DNA of 64,000 nt from Euphorbia lathyris (GCF_963576675.1 NC_088911.1:91727256-91791255); one strand, 5' to 3'; shown: positions 9,315-21,293, numbered from the stretch's first letter. Numbers and translations: made by a program. Notes: generated by a model from the sequence alone, not told the origin.

Positions 9315-12300
9315 GTGAGCCTGAGATGCGTGAAGAAGTCAAAGCTTTGGTATATTGACAGCGCATGCTCGAGGCATATGACTGGTGATGAAACTCAGTT
9401 CATCACACTTGAGCTTAAACGAGGTGGAAATGTAAGCTTTGGAGACAATAAGAAGGGCAAGATAGTAGGGTCAGGTACTATCGGAGGTAACCCCACTATT
9501 GAGTCAGTCTCCTTAGTTAAGGGTCTCAAATATAACCTATTGAGCCTAGCTCATCTTTGTGATAGCGGTAGACAGGTTATATTTGATGCTACTCAGTGTC
9601 GGATACTCGAGGGAAACAAACTGATTTTAACTGCCCCTCGTGTTGAAAATGTATATATGTTGAGTTTAGAAAAATAGTTTTCAAAAAATATATGCTTAGT
9701 GGCTAAAGAGGATAACTCCTGGCTATGGAATAGGAGACTTGGTCATGTAAGCATGGACCTCCTAGCCAAATTAGCTAGAAAGCAACTAGTTGAGGGATTG
9801 CCCAAATTGAAATTTGAAAAAGATCAATTATGTAATGCTTGTCAGCAAGGTAAACAAACGAAAAAGTCTTTTCAAACTAAAAACATTGTCTCAACCAAGA
9901 GACCATTGGAATTACTACATTTGGACCTTTTCGGACCTGTCCAGCCACTCAGCTTGGGCGGTAAGAAATTCTCCTTAGTCATTGTAGATGATTTCTCTCG
10001 GTATACTTGGATCATCTTGCTGAGTAGCAAGGATGAAACGTTTGAGATGTTCACAACATTGATTAAAAAGCTTGAAAATGATAAAGACCTAAAAGTAGCT
10101 CATATTAGAAGCGACAATGGTGGAGAATTCAAAAACCAACAGTTTGACGAATTCTGCGAAACCAGTGGTATTGACCACAATTTCTCTGCTCCTAGAACTC
10201 CTCAACAAAATGGGGTTGTTGAAAGGAAAAACAGAACAATTGTCGAAATTGCTAGGACAATGCTGAGTGAAAATAGGCTTCCAAAGTATTTCTGGGGTGA
10301 AGCTGTCCACACAGCATGCTATATACTCAATAGGGCTTTAGTTAGACCTATTCTTAAGAAAACCCCATACGAACTTTGTAAAGGATGAAAGCCCAACATT
10401 GGCTACTTTCGTGCCTTTGGGTGTAAATGTTTTATACTCAATACAAAAGATAACCTTGCAAAATTTGATGCTAAAGCTGACGAAGCGATCTTTTTAGGGT
10501 ACTCAACTAACAGTAAAGCATATAGAGTATATAATAAACGAACTCAAGTTGTTGAAGAGTCTGTCCATATGGAGTTCGATGAAATTGACCCTGCAGGAAA
10601 GACAACTCAGTCCGTCGAAGATGAACCAAGCTCAGCTTCCGCTGACCAAACAGGAGCTACTGAGTCATTAGTACAAGGGCTGACCAAAGGTAAACACGAA
10701 CCCGAAATTACCTTTACTGACCAATCTATTCCTGCAGATGTTGTAGAAACACCTATTCAAGACAACTCAACATTACCTAAAGAAATAAAAATCCCAAGAG
10801 GACATTCGGAGAAGTTCATTCTTGATGCCGCTAACAACAAGCTGATGACAAGAGATCAGCTTAGAAAGTATCTCAGAAATGTTGCATTCGTCTCAGTAAA
10901 TGAGCCAAAGAACTTCGCTGATGCTGAGCACGATGAATATTGGATCAATGCTATGCAAGAAGAGCTTGATCAATTCACAAGAAATGAGGTATGGGATTTA
11001 GTACCAAAACCTAGGAATCAAAAGACCATAGGAACTAAGTGGGTCTTTAGAAATAAACTAGATGAGCAAGGCAACGTAGTAGAAACAAAGCCCGACTTGT
11101 AGCTCAAAGCTATAGTCAGCAAGAGGGCATTGACTACGGTGAAACCTTTGCACCCGTTGCTAGGTTAGAGGCTATACGTATATTGTGTGCATATGCTAGC
11201 TATATGAATTTTAAATTATATCAGATGGATGTTAAAAGTGCTTTTCTTAATGGCTTTATAAACGAAGAGGTATATGTTAGTCAGCCTCTAGGGTTTGAAG
11301 ATCCAAAATTTCCAAACCACGTTTATAAACTCAAGAAGGCCCTGTATGGCCTAAAACAAGCTCCAAGAGCTTGGTATGAGAGGTTGACCAACTTCCTGCT
11401 GACCAGGAATTATGTTAGAGGCAAAGTTGACACAACCTTGTTCATTAAGAAAAAGGGTAAACATACCCTGCTGGCACAAATTTACGTAGACGATATAATC
11501 TTTGGTGCTACTGACGAATCCTTGTGTAAAGAATTTAGTAAACAGATGCAAACTAAGTTCGAGATGTCCATGATGGGTGAACTCAACTTCTTCCTTGGAC
11601 TTCAAATCAAGCAAGGTAAGAATAGCATCTTCATTAGTCAGTCCAAATACGCCAAAGAAATGCTGAAGAAGTTTGATATGGAAGATTGTAAACCCATATC
11701 AACCCTAATGGGTACTGATACTGTCCTATGCAAAGATGAGAAAGGTAAATCTGTAGATAGCAAGCTATATCGAGGTATGATTGGCTCTCTACTTTACCTT
11801 ACCGCTAGTAGATCTGATATTCAGTACTCAGTATGTTATTGTGCAAGATATCAAGCTGACCCCAGGGAATCTCACCTTATAGCTGTAAAAAGAATCTTTA
11901 GATATTTGCAGAGCTCAGTTAATGCAGGTTTATGGTATCCAACCTCAAATGACTTCACACTCATTGGATACACTGATGTTGACTATGGACGAGATAAGCT
12001 TGAACGTAAAAGTACTTCGGGAGGATGTCACTTCCTTGGAAGTTGTGTGGTATCTTGGTTCAACAAGAAGCAGTCATCAGTTGCCCTGTCTACAACTGAA
12101 GCTGAGTACGTAGCTGCTGGAAGCTGTGTTGCACAAGTCTTATGGATTAAGCAACAGCTTGAGGATTATGGAGTCAAAACGGAAACAATTGAAGTCAAAT
12201 GCGATAATAAAAGCGCTATTGACCTGTCTAAAAATCCAATCCAACACAGCAGGATGAAGCATGTCAGCATAAGGCATCACTTCATTAGGGATCATGTACT

Positions 12301-12430
12301 CAAGGGTGAGATCAAGCTGACCTACGTTCCAACAGATGAACAGCTTGCAGATATCTTCACCAAGCCTTTGGCTCGTGAGCAATTCAACATACTAAGGGAA
12401 GCTATCGGTATGTCTAATCCTCTTCAATAA
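9315..12430 (+). pseudogene. Sirevirus pol (protease, integrase, RT, RNase H), broken
   Basis: Domain order is copia. The protease motif is WYIDSACSRHMTGD at about 9349-9390 (usual active site DSG, here DSA). The GAG-pre-integrase region is WLWNRRLGHVS (about 9720). The integrase core has HLDLFGPV, RSDNGGEF and PQQNGVVERKNRT, so the DDE residues are present. Reverse transcriptase has [22 protein letters not shown] and IYVDDIIFG (about 11485-11511). RNase H has [18 protein letters not shown] and HFIRDHV. In-frame stops are at 9675-9677 (TAG) and 10386-10388 (TGA, in CpG-derived CGA context), and there is a frameshift at about 11085. RNase H reads [10 protein letters not shown] where relatives have an Asp-Ala-Asp pattern. 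The product would not be functional without help. Confidence 0.93.
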
Positions 12431-12945
12431 AACGATGTGCTTAATTGAATGTTGAGTGATTACCATGCTGAGTGATATGTGCTAAATTAGTAACTTCTAC
12501 ATGCTGAGCTTAATATGCGTTATAGAAAATCACCCTATGCTGAGTAAGACATACATGCTGAGTGATTATTCTAGGCTGAGTTACTAAAGCAGTATGAAAA
12601 CCCCCTACGTAAAAACTATGCACTTAGTACCACAAAACGTTTAATATTCTAACAATCTGAGTAAAAATCACTTGCCCTTAATGCTAGCACACGTGCCATA
12701 AATAGCCACCTAGGGTAACATAATCGCAATAATGTAAACGCGCCGAACATGTCATAAATGCCAAAATCTTTGTTGATTGATCATCTCGAGGTAAAATGGC
12801 TAGTTCAAACGTTTAGGATCATTCGAAATTCTATAAATAGTGGAAGAATTCCCACTTATCACTCTTTACACTCAAAATTCTTGGCAAAAAGATTATCTTC
12901 TCTCTCACTCTCCAAATCCCAAAACCTCACAAAGAATCTCTAATC
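12431..12945 (+). other. Post-pol spacer rich in GCTGAG words
   Basis: This is non-coding sequence between pol and ORF3. Five copies of GCTGAG fall within 12467-12580. A promoter-like stretch (ctataaatagtgg, about 12831-12843) lies some 110 bp before the ORF3 start, with a CT-rich leader (tatcttctctctcactctcc) after it. ORF3 could therefore have its own transcript. That is inference. Confidence 0.6.
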
Positions 12946-15921
12946 ATGTCGGATTCACAAAATCTCTCCGGTGGTGATTACGACAGAAATCACTCCGATG
13001 AAAATCCATCGTACCAAACTGAGCAAGAACACGAGGATACCTCAACTGAATCTTAGGAAGAAGGCCAGCATGACCATTCTAAGGTCACAACACCAAGCAA
13101 GAACCCCCAAGCTGACCTTGCAACCTCTTCAAAGAAGAAAAAGAAAAAGAAGGACAAGCAGCCCAAAGAAAAAAATTTCCTCAAGGTTTACAAAAGTGCT
13201 AAGAACCACGAAATACTCCGCTGTCGATGGTTTTCTCTGAGCTTTGTAACGGCTGAGCAACCGTTTTGTGAATGGATCTCGAAGAACGAATGGGCCGGAC
13301 TCTTCTCCCTTCCTGGTAAAGTCTACCCGAGGTTAGTAAGGGAATTCTATTCCAACCTTTGTGTTGACGAAGAAGATGCTGACCATCTGGTAACTCATGT
13401 CAAAGGCCAGAAAATAACGATTACCTCATCCTATTTAGCAACCCTGCTAAACCTGCCAGCCAAAGGGAAAGAATTCAGGACAACAAAGGAGAAACTTGAC
13501 CACCCCGTGACGTTCTGTAAGCCGAAGGACCACAAAGGGGAAATTTCTAGTACATGCATGAGCCAGAATCAAAAGATGGCTCACTACCTGCTGACCAACT
13601 TCATCTTCCCTAAAATCAACTCAGCATCATTAGCCTCAAACTTCGAGCAGTGCTTCATTTGGCACATGCTGACCTATCAACCACTCAATATGCCGGTATT
13701 TCTTATTGGAGCACTTCAACGAAGTACTGGGAAGCTCAGGTTGGGGTCTCTCATTACCAGAATACTTGAAGATCATCAAATAGACCTGATTAATGAAACA
13801 AAGACTTGGGGAACTGAAATCATAGCAGCATTGCTGTTTGGGTTAGTATACAACCAACCACTCAAGCCTAAAAAGGGAAAAGGGGCTATTGAGGAATATG
13901 AGGAAGAAGCTGATGTTGCACAGGAGGTGCAAACCAAGAAAGAAAAGAAGAGGAAAGCTATCCAAACTTCTTCCAAAGATGTTGATGCTGTTCCGAAGAA
14001 AATCAGGTTTGTGTCAAAAGGGAAGAAAGTTGATGCTGAGCAAACTCAGGACACACCTAAGCCAGCAGAGAAGCGAAAAAGGCAAGATGAGCCTGAAGAA
14101 GAGAGTGAGGAAACTCCAGAGCAACCACTACAGAAAAGGAAAAAGAAATCCTCAGGGTTAAGTCCTATTGACGCTGTCCCTCTGGGTTTAGTGATCTCCG
14201 ATGACTCACACTTTGCCAAAAGTCAAGACATTGATCTTGAGAAAATCCCTGCTGACCAAAATGAAGAAGAATTGGGCAATCCTGGAGGTCAGTTTGATGC
14301 TGAGGAGACAGCAAATGTTGAGCAACATGAGAACGTGGATGTCGAGCCAACAATGGGTGTTGAGCATGAACAGGAAATCAATACTGAGCTGATTGAAGAA
14401 CAAGCTGAGCCTACAACAAAGGAACATGCTGAGCTAGAGGTACATTCACTTTCTGACTCTCTTGATTCTATTCAAGCTGACCCCTCTCCTCCTAAGGCTA
14501 CGAAATTAAGAAGGCTTAAGAAAAAGGCTCAGAAGTCGCCAGTTATTGATCTCTTGGATGATTCTCCTCTGCGGGATCCCATTACTGACCTATCGGATAT
14601 GTAGTTCCAATTCTTCTCAAATCCCACTGAGCCTTCTCCAACAGACCTTCAGAAAAATCAAGCCTCTGTTACTCATCTTGAGGAACAAGCCAAGTCTCCG
14701 AAAAATCCAATTCCTGCCGAGCAAGAGCTCTAAGTCCAAGCTGCTCTAAGTGAAAAGCATGCTAAGGAAAATCCTGCTCAGCCTGAGTTAACTCCTCATG
14801 CACCAACTCAAACCAACACTGAGCAGGTCAACATCTCTGCCGATCCATCTCCTTCCCATCCAATCTCGCAGAATATTAAGCAGTCAGTTCCTGCTGCTAA
14901 TCAAAGTCCAGTTGTAAATCAAGCTGGCCCCTCAAATTCCACTCGAATTCCGGCAACTGAGTCAATTCCTGAAACAACATATACTTATCTGAATGCTACT
15001 GAGTCTGGACGTCGCATTATTGACTCCGCTCAAACTATTCTTCAGGATTTGAATGCTTCTCATGCCGATGCTGCTAGGTCTGCTAATATTGAGTCACCCC
15101 AAATCTCATCTATCACTCAGCTCCTCAATGAGATCAAGGGTCTCAAAGATCTGGTAAGTGTAATGGCAACTGTCCAAACACAGCAACCCAAGCAAGAATC
15201 CATCGTCAAGCTGGTCGAACTGCATTTAATGATGGTGAATCATATGGATTCCCTTCAAGGTCAAATTAATGCTCTCTCTGTGGTCAACACGGGCTATGCT
15301 ACCTCTGCTGAGTTGAATCAACATTTTACCAAGTTGAACTCTGAGCTGACCAGCACTCGCGAGCTAATCTCCTCAACTTCTCAATGTTCGGTCGAACAAA
15401 TTAGCGAAGCTGTCCATCTACTGAACTTGAGTAAAGAGGAAATGGAAACTGATCAACTAAAGACCAACGAACTGTTGCAATACTCTCGGGCAACTTACAA
15501 ACATGTGCGTCACACAAACGCTCAACGTCAGTTTTATGATTCGGGTCTGCTTAAAATGTACTATCAAGCCTATGCCCAGCTGACTGACACAATCACATGG
15601 CTTGGAAAATCCCAGGATTATATACTCAGTATGTTCAGTGCCTCCATCCGAATTCCTCGTGATACATTGGACGATGGTATCCCTGTTTTTGATGGGTTAA
15701 GGGAAAGCACGAAAAAGCTTAAGGCTTATTCAGTAAGATTAACTCGTGCTGTTCTCAACGACACTTTCGTTCCTCCTCCGCCTGATGGTGGCAAAACGGG
15801 GGAGAAAAAAAAACAAGCTGATAGAACACAGCATGCAGGAGAAGCGTCTGGCAGTCAGCAGCAGCAAAAGGGAAAAGGCAAAGTGAATCCTGCCCAAGTC
15901 CAAGTCAATAGGAAGAAATAG
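12946..15921 (+). pseudogene. Sirevirus ORF3 (so-called env-like ORF), three nonsense codons
   Basis: From ATG 12946 one frame runs 992 codons, interrupted only by TAG 13054-13056, TAG 14602-14604 and TAA 14731-14733. After a Lys-rich N-terminus, residues about 80-290 look like the 'putative plant transposon protein' domain (EWAGLFSLPGKVYPRLVREF, ITSSYLATLLNLPAKGKEF, FIWHMLTYQPLNMPVFLIG). The middle is highly charged (EEYEEEADVAQE, KRKKKSSGLSP) and repeats AEQ/VEQ/ADPS words. The C-terminal third is helical (QLLNEIKGLKDLVSVMA, SLQGQINALSVV) and ends in a Gln/Lys-rich tail. I see no signal peptide, fusion peptide or clear membrane span, so 'env-like' is positional only. Sireviruses and Athila elements often carry such an ORF. 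Confidence 0.8.
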
Positions 15922-16444
15922 TCTGGCTAGATTTGCTAGGATTTATTCTTGACTTGTATTTTTGTGCGTATACTGTCTTGCTGACTATCTATAAAAATTA
16001 TGCATCTCTTATTCCAAATTGATTGATCTTATGTGATGTTTGCTTAAGTATTGTGCTTTATGCCGATCTGTCTTAATTGAACAAACAAACAAAAGAAAAA
16101 GGAATGAACTCAGTACACGTTAGACTTGATACATTTGCTCTGAAAAAGTTTTCCCATAACTGTGTTATCAAACTAACCATGTATCAAAACTGAGTTAAAA
16201 CACATTGACCTCTTCTGAAAAGCTGACCTAGGCTCATCTAAATTAGATCTTGGAAGGTCTAGAATTGAACTAAGTCAGTATAAGCATGCCTTAATTTCAC
16301 TCAATTGAATCTTAGAAGGTTTAGAGTTAAGTTAAGTCAATAGATGCAACCCTTACGGGGGAGTAATTTCAGAAGTATAAAAAGAATTTTAATCATGGGG
16401 AATCTCAATACTGAATTCGATCAATTAAATATTTTGCCAACATC
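15922..16444 (+). other. Sequence between ORF3 and polypurine tract
   Basis: Non-coding. Repeated words 'gatcttggaaggtctagaattgaa' and 'aatcttagaaggtttagagttaa' at about 16245-16340 look like a diverged tandem pair, and 'ttacgggggagtaa' near 16352 resembles a second purine tract. Confidence 0.6.
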
Positions 16445-16458
16445 AAAATGGGGGAGTT
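16445..16458 (+). promoter_or_regulatory. Polypurine tract
   Basis: AAAATGGGGGAGTT lies directly before the 3' LTR. It primes plus-strand DNA synthesis and has the form usual for copia elements. Confidence 0.85.
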
Positions 16459-17627
16459 TGTTGAAACACCTTTCCATGAGATTTTGATTTGACAAAATAA
16501 TCCATGATTAAGAGACAATTAAATTTAAGTGCTTTGATTTAATTGTACTAATGTGTTTGTTCAATGTTAAGTATATATGTATATATCAAAAAGTAAAGAC
16601 AGGACGAAGTCAGCATGATATCACGGCACAAGCTGAGTAGAGTGGAACTCAGCGTAAGAAAAGACAAGTCATCTTCAGAACAGAAGCTTAAAAATCAAGA
16701 AGCTGAGTGGAACGGAACTCAGTATCAAAAGAAGAAAAGACTTCTTAAGAACTATGTCTTGCAGAACGAAGCTGACCATGGAAGCTGAGTAAAAGAGAAC
16801 TCAGTATCTGAATTCGCAACAATCAAAAGAAAACGAATAACAAAGTCATGCCGAGTGATCTTCAGGATAGCACCAATGATCCGTTAGCTAAAAGACAAGT
16901 CCGACAACTGTCTGAACCAATAATAGGAACCTCAAAATTATGCACAGAAATGATTTCGAGACACATGGGTCAAACGTCCGTTAGCTAAAAGACGAAACCT
17001 GTACAAAAAGACAAAACTGCAAGAAAAGGACAAGCCTGGCACCTGAGGAAATCAGACGACAGGATTGGCCTGCAAGCCTGAAGCTGACTAGAGCCTTGTC
17101 TCCCAAAAGAGCCGTTTTGGATTCAACGGACAAATCAAATTCAAATGATTTGATCCTCAGATTGCAACTATAAAGGGACAAGCATACCTCTTGGATCAAA
17201 GCCGAGTTAAAGAAAAAACAAGAGAGAAAAATACAAGCAAAAAGCACATCAAAACAAAAAAGAGATCTTACACCAACTTTCTATCCTTGTGTAAAAGCTA
17301 GAGTGATTTTTGTAATCATCTAAAGTGTTCTTCATTCGAAAAGAACAATTTGTATCAATTGTAAATTGAGAGTGTTGTACTGAGTGTTTGGTTGTAAATA
17401 CTCAGTGGTAGAGAAATCTAAGTGTTCGGTTATAACACTTAGTAGGAGTTGAGTAGACGAATAGAGGAAGGTACTCTTGCATATTCAACTGCCTTGTAAA
17501 CAGTTTGTGCTCTATCTTTAAAGAGCTCAGTATTGGATTTTAAAAGCCCGGAGGGATTCTGGGGACTGGACGTAGGCGGAGAGGCCGAACCAGGATAAGT
17601 CGTACTGAGTAATTTCTAACTCTCTCT

Positions 17628-17685
<58 letters not shown>

Positions 17686-17970
17686 TGCTTGTCATATTTA
17701 CTCAGCATATAAAATTGCTTAAACTGACACTGAGTAAATAAGAGTGCTGAGTTGGAAGCTGACCACAACAGTGTCAATTCCCAACTCATACGTAAAGTAG
17801 TTTTCGTCAACATCTGACTAAAGATGTCTTACACTATAATAGGCCATGCTGACCAAAGCTGAGTTGACTAACTCAAGAAAATAAATTAAGTCAGCTTAAT
17901 CAAATTACGAAAAACTTATATTAGTTCCTAACCCCCCCCCCCCCTTGGAACTAATCACACGGGACCAACA
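16459..17970 (+). repeat. 3' LTR of the Sirevirus
   Basis: It runs from TGTTGAAACACC to GGGACCAACA. It is 34 bp longer than the 5' LTR, mainly because of a TA microsatellite expansion at about 17629-17677 (a few repeats in the 5' LTR). The U3 dyads, TATA box (17169-17175) and C-tract (13 C, about 17932-17944) are all retained. Confidence 0.95.
17629..17677. repeat. TA microsatellite inside the 3' LTR
   Basis: About 24 TA units occupy the place where the 5' LTR (about 7154-7164) has only five to six. The expansion therefore happened after insertion, since both LTRs start identical. Confidence 0.9.
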
Positions 17971-17979
17971 ATGATAACC

Positions 17980-19065
17980 TTTTTACATATCACTATTATG
18001 AGCTTGGGTTTGGATACAACACAAAAACACACCATCTCTAATGACTTCACTAGAATCCATTCCTTACTTAAAGAAGCTCAAGACGAGTCCATTAAGTATT
18101 CGTTGGTCTTTCTTTGCACGATTCTTCATCATAGATCCAATTGACAGCTCTAATGGATCCTTCATGCTTCTACTGAGCCCATTAACTCCAAGCTCATTTG
18201 TTCCATGCTCTTGTGCTTTTGATATCACATCATTCCCTCTCCCTTGAAAAGGATTTGTCCTCAAATCTTCATCTCCTACATCAAACAAAGATAAATTAGC
18301 CACATTAAAAGTTTCATACACACTATACTCACCTAGAAAGTCGAGCTTGTATGCATTATCCCCAATTTGTGCGACTACTTGAAATGGACCATCGCCTCTA
18401 GGATGTAGCTTTGATTTTCTCTGAGCGGGGAACCTTTCCTTGCGCATATGCTACCACACCCAATCACCGAGTTCAAAAAGCACACGTTGTCGACCCTTGT
18501 TAGCTTGCTTTGCATAATGCTCATTCTTTTTCTCCAGTTGTTGTTTCACTTGTTCATGTAACTTAAGCACCAATTTTGCCTTCTTCTTTCCATCTAAACT
18601 TTTCCTTTCATCAACAGGCAAGGGGATAAAGTCTCATGGTGTCAAAGGATTAAAACCATAAACAATTTCAAATGGTGAAACGTTAGTAGATGAATGCATA
18701 GCCCTATTATAAGCGCACTCAATAAATGGTAGGCATTCTTCCCATGACTTAAGATTCTTTTGAATGACTGCCCTAAGAAGTTTTCCTAAAGTTCTATTTA
18801 CTACTTCAGTTTGACCATCAGTTTGGGGGTGACAAGAAGTAGAAAACAACAGTTTAGTCCCCAATTTATTCCACAAAGTCTTCCAAAAATAGCTTAAAAA
18901 CTTAGGATCTCTATCACTAACTATACTCTTTGGCATCCCATGCAGACGAACAACCTCTCTAAAGAACAAGTTAACAATATTAATAGCATCGTCAGTTTTA
19001 TGGCATGGTATGAAATGTGCCATCTTAGAAAAGCGATCTACAACCACAAATATGAAATTGTGTTT
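17980..19065 (-). pseudogene. Ty3/gypsy integrase 3' fragment
   Basis: On the minus strand, 19047-18634 reads as the integrase core: [30 protein letters not shown] (second catalytic Asp) and [16 protein letters not shown] (catalytic Glu). It continues in [22 protein letters not shown]. After a break it resumes at 18447-18064 with the C-terminal chromodomain-proximal segment (KLHPRGDGPFQVVAQIGDNAYKL). Everything upstream (RT, RNase H, integrase zinc domain) is missing and the fragment abuts the Sirevirus 3' LTR. It resembles chromovirus-type gypsy elements. No LTR of its own is visible. Confidence 0.88.
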
Positions 19066-19911
19066 TGCTGATATGTAAGATTAATTTTTTTAAGATAAAA
19101 ATATTTTTGTTTGTAATCAGAACAAAACTGTGTAATTGTAATACTTTGTTTTGTAAATAAAACATATCACAAACTTTTATTTATAAACTGTTAAACCACA
19201 TGCATCTATTTGGAAATTGGGCAAACTACAAATATTTTTTTTCGTACTTTTCCCATAATTATATATCCTTATAGAAATATATGATATTATTTTATCTATT
19301 GACATGATTTAGTATTAGAGTCATGATTATTGATATGTCATATCTGATTTGGTTATACTTGAGTTGTATAACATGATTCTAATTTATTGCTGGTGTATGT
19401 CGATATTTAAATGATGGTTATCTAGTATTTATTTGGATATGTTTTAGATGTTTATGATGTTAACCATTTGAAATAGAATAAAAAAAATCACATATAACAT
19501 TCAAAGACTTAAAAACCTATCACAACAACATCAAAGTAAAAGAAAAAAAAAATGAAAATTTAAGCAAACATAACAAAAATACATGTAATACAAAGCACAA
19601 AAATTACAAAATTACAATCAACACTAAAAGAAAATATACATGATAGAAAAGGAAACAAAAAGAAAAGATCAAACATAAACACAAAAGCTAAGGAGAAAAT
19701 ACATAACGCAAAAAATGATAAAGAATGTAAAAGAAAAAACAGAAATGAGTAATCTCACGTAATAAAACATTAAACAGTTAAAGAAAATATGATTATGGTA
19801 TTTTAGAAATACATTTTTTTAAAATAATATGTACAAAAAATTGTATCAAATATTTACTCAGAAATCATTTTAGGTAATTTCCTCCAATAATATCCTTTAA
19901 GAAAAGAAAAG
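19066..19911. other. AT-rich intergenic stretch
   Basis: A-rich and T-rich blocks with no recognised gene. 'acaaagcacaaaaattacaaaattac' type low-complexity dominates 19470-19740. Confidence 0.4.
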
Positions 19912-21125
19912 AAAAAAGCATCAATGAGGCGTTTGATATTTCAAATTTCGGTTTATTAAGCCCCTGATGTTTTATTTGGATACATCAATCTCTTAACTAT
20001 TTATTGTGTTATATTAGGTTGTCAACTAACAGAGATAACAAAAGTGTAATACAATCTTAGTGGAAAGCGCGTGAGACGAATTCATCCAACCATAAATTGA
20101 CAGGTGGCGTGGCATGGGAGAGATGAAAAAAACATGGTGAAATCCGTGCCTCTTGCTAAGCACAATCTTCTTCCCCTTCTTCCTAAGCATGTCGTATCTT
20201 CTTGTCCAATCCATTTCTGCCGCTCTTCCTTCTCTTTCATTTTCTTTCTCACAAATTAGGCAAGAAAAAGTTTTGAAACTCTAAATTATAGCTTTCCAGA
20301 TCATGACATATTCTAAAACCGCAACTTTTATAATCAAGTGGTTGAGGAAGATCATGACATATCGATGATGTAAATTGATATTTGGTTACTTGGTCACTTA
20401 AATTGCGAAAAATAACGAACAAAAGATTTAGAGTAAGAAAGTAGTCTAGTGGTACTCTGTTCTTGTGATGGTCTTACGTTGTTATTATTGTTTCTCTTCT
20501 TATCGGTGCCTCCACTGTCCACACCATCTATTTGCCTAATCTTGTAATTGTATTCTACTTCTCTAATTTTCGCATATTGTCTAGTTGCTTTTGATGCCTA
20601 CAAACTCTTTGATAAATTGTTTAAATGACCTGAAATTTGTAGACGCTAACTCTTTGTTGAAAGATGATGCGTCCAAGGAGAAGCAAACAAAATATAGAAA
20701 ATAATGAATCTTTATTTAGGGTTTTTGGCGAAACTTCTATTTTTCGACCATTATTTTTTTATGCAATTGTATTCGATATCTGATTTTAGTGAACAAGAAG
20801 AGAAATGAGAATGAAGCGTGGAAGAAAAGGATTGAGAAAAAGATATGACGTGTTTAGATAGAAGGCGAACAAAACGTTATCCGCAAATCATATTTTTTTC
20901 TTTTCATGCTACATGTCAATTTATGATTCATTGAAATGTTCTGACTTTTTTTTTTTTTTTATAGAGAGGTTATGTTACACCTTGATTATCTATGTTTAGG
21001 GTTTAATACAACAAAAATTAATAAATGATTAAAGTTTTGATTTTTCCAAATAAAAGATGAAAGTTTATAAAAATTGAAAGATGAGAGCCTCAAAATCAAA
21101 ATGGTAACCAAAAAAATCCCAAACA
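19912..21125. mobile_element. Diverged TIR/foldback element upstream of the stress-protein gene
   Basis: The left side (about 19913-20015: aaagcatcaatgaggcg, gatgttttatttggatac, ttattgtgttatatta) matches the reverse complement of the right side (about 20985-21090: tgaggctctcatcttt, catcttttatttggaaa, tttgttgtattaa). The left end also resembles the end of the foldback element at 30510-31249 ('aaagcatc...', 'ttaagcccctgat'). It is probably an old relative of that family, ending about 170 bp before the start codon of the gene at 21294. Termini and target duplication are uncertain. Confidence 0.5.
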
Positions 21126-21293
21126 TATCCTAACCTACCTTGATAATATAATAATGTTCTTATTCCTGAAATCGGAATACAAATCCTTGTCTTATTATAT
21201 TCCTTCCTTCCCCACTTTTTTTTCCCTCACATTCTCTTTTCATTCAGTTTGTGATTCTCCATTTCTTCATCACAATTCCTCTCGAATTCAATC

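Larger units (their letters stand above)
5983..17970 (+). mobile_element. Complete Ty1/copia element of the Sirevirus lineage, inactivated
   Basis: This 11,988 bp element has, in order: LTR (1478 bp), Met-tRNA primer site, gag, protease, integrase, reverse transcriptase, RNase H, a 0.5 kb spacer, a third ORF of about 3 kb, polypurine tract and LTR (1512 bp). Integrase before reverse transcriptase makes it copia. The extra gag zinc knuckles, the long post-pol ORF and the LTR motif 'ggacgtaggc...gccgaacc' point to the Sirevirus (SIRE/Maximus) lineage. The two LTRs differ by roughly 30-35 substitutions by my eye count (about 2%), mostly transitions. That is consistent with insertion on the order of one million years ago at commonly used plant rates. 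Frameshifts and stops in gag, pol and ORF3 make it non-autonomous. The bases flanking the LTRs (ggcct and atgat) are not a target duplication. Confidence 0.95.

Noticed and set aside
12946..15921. True envelope gene in the Sirevirus
   Set aside because: No signal peptide, fusion segment or membrane anchor visible; the position alone does not justify the name.
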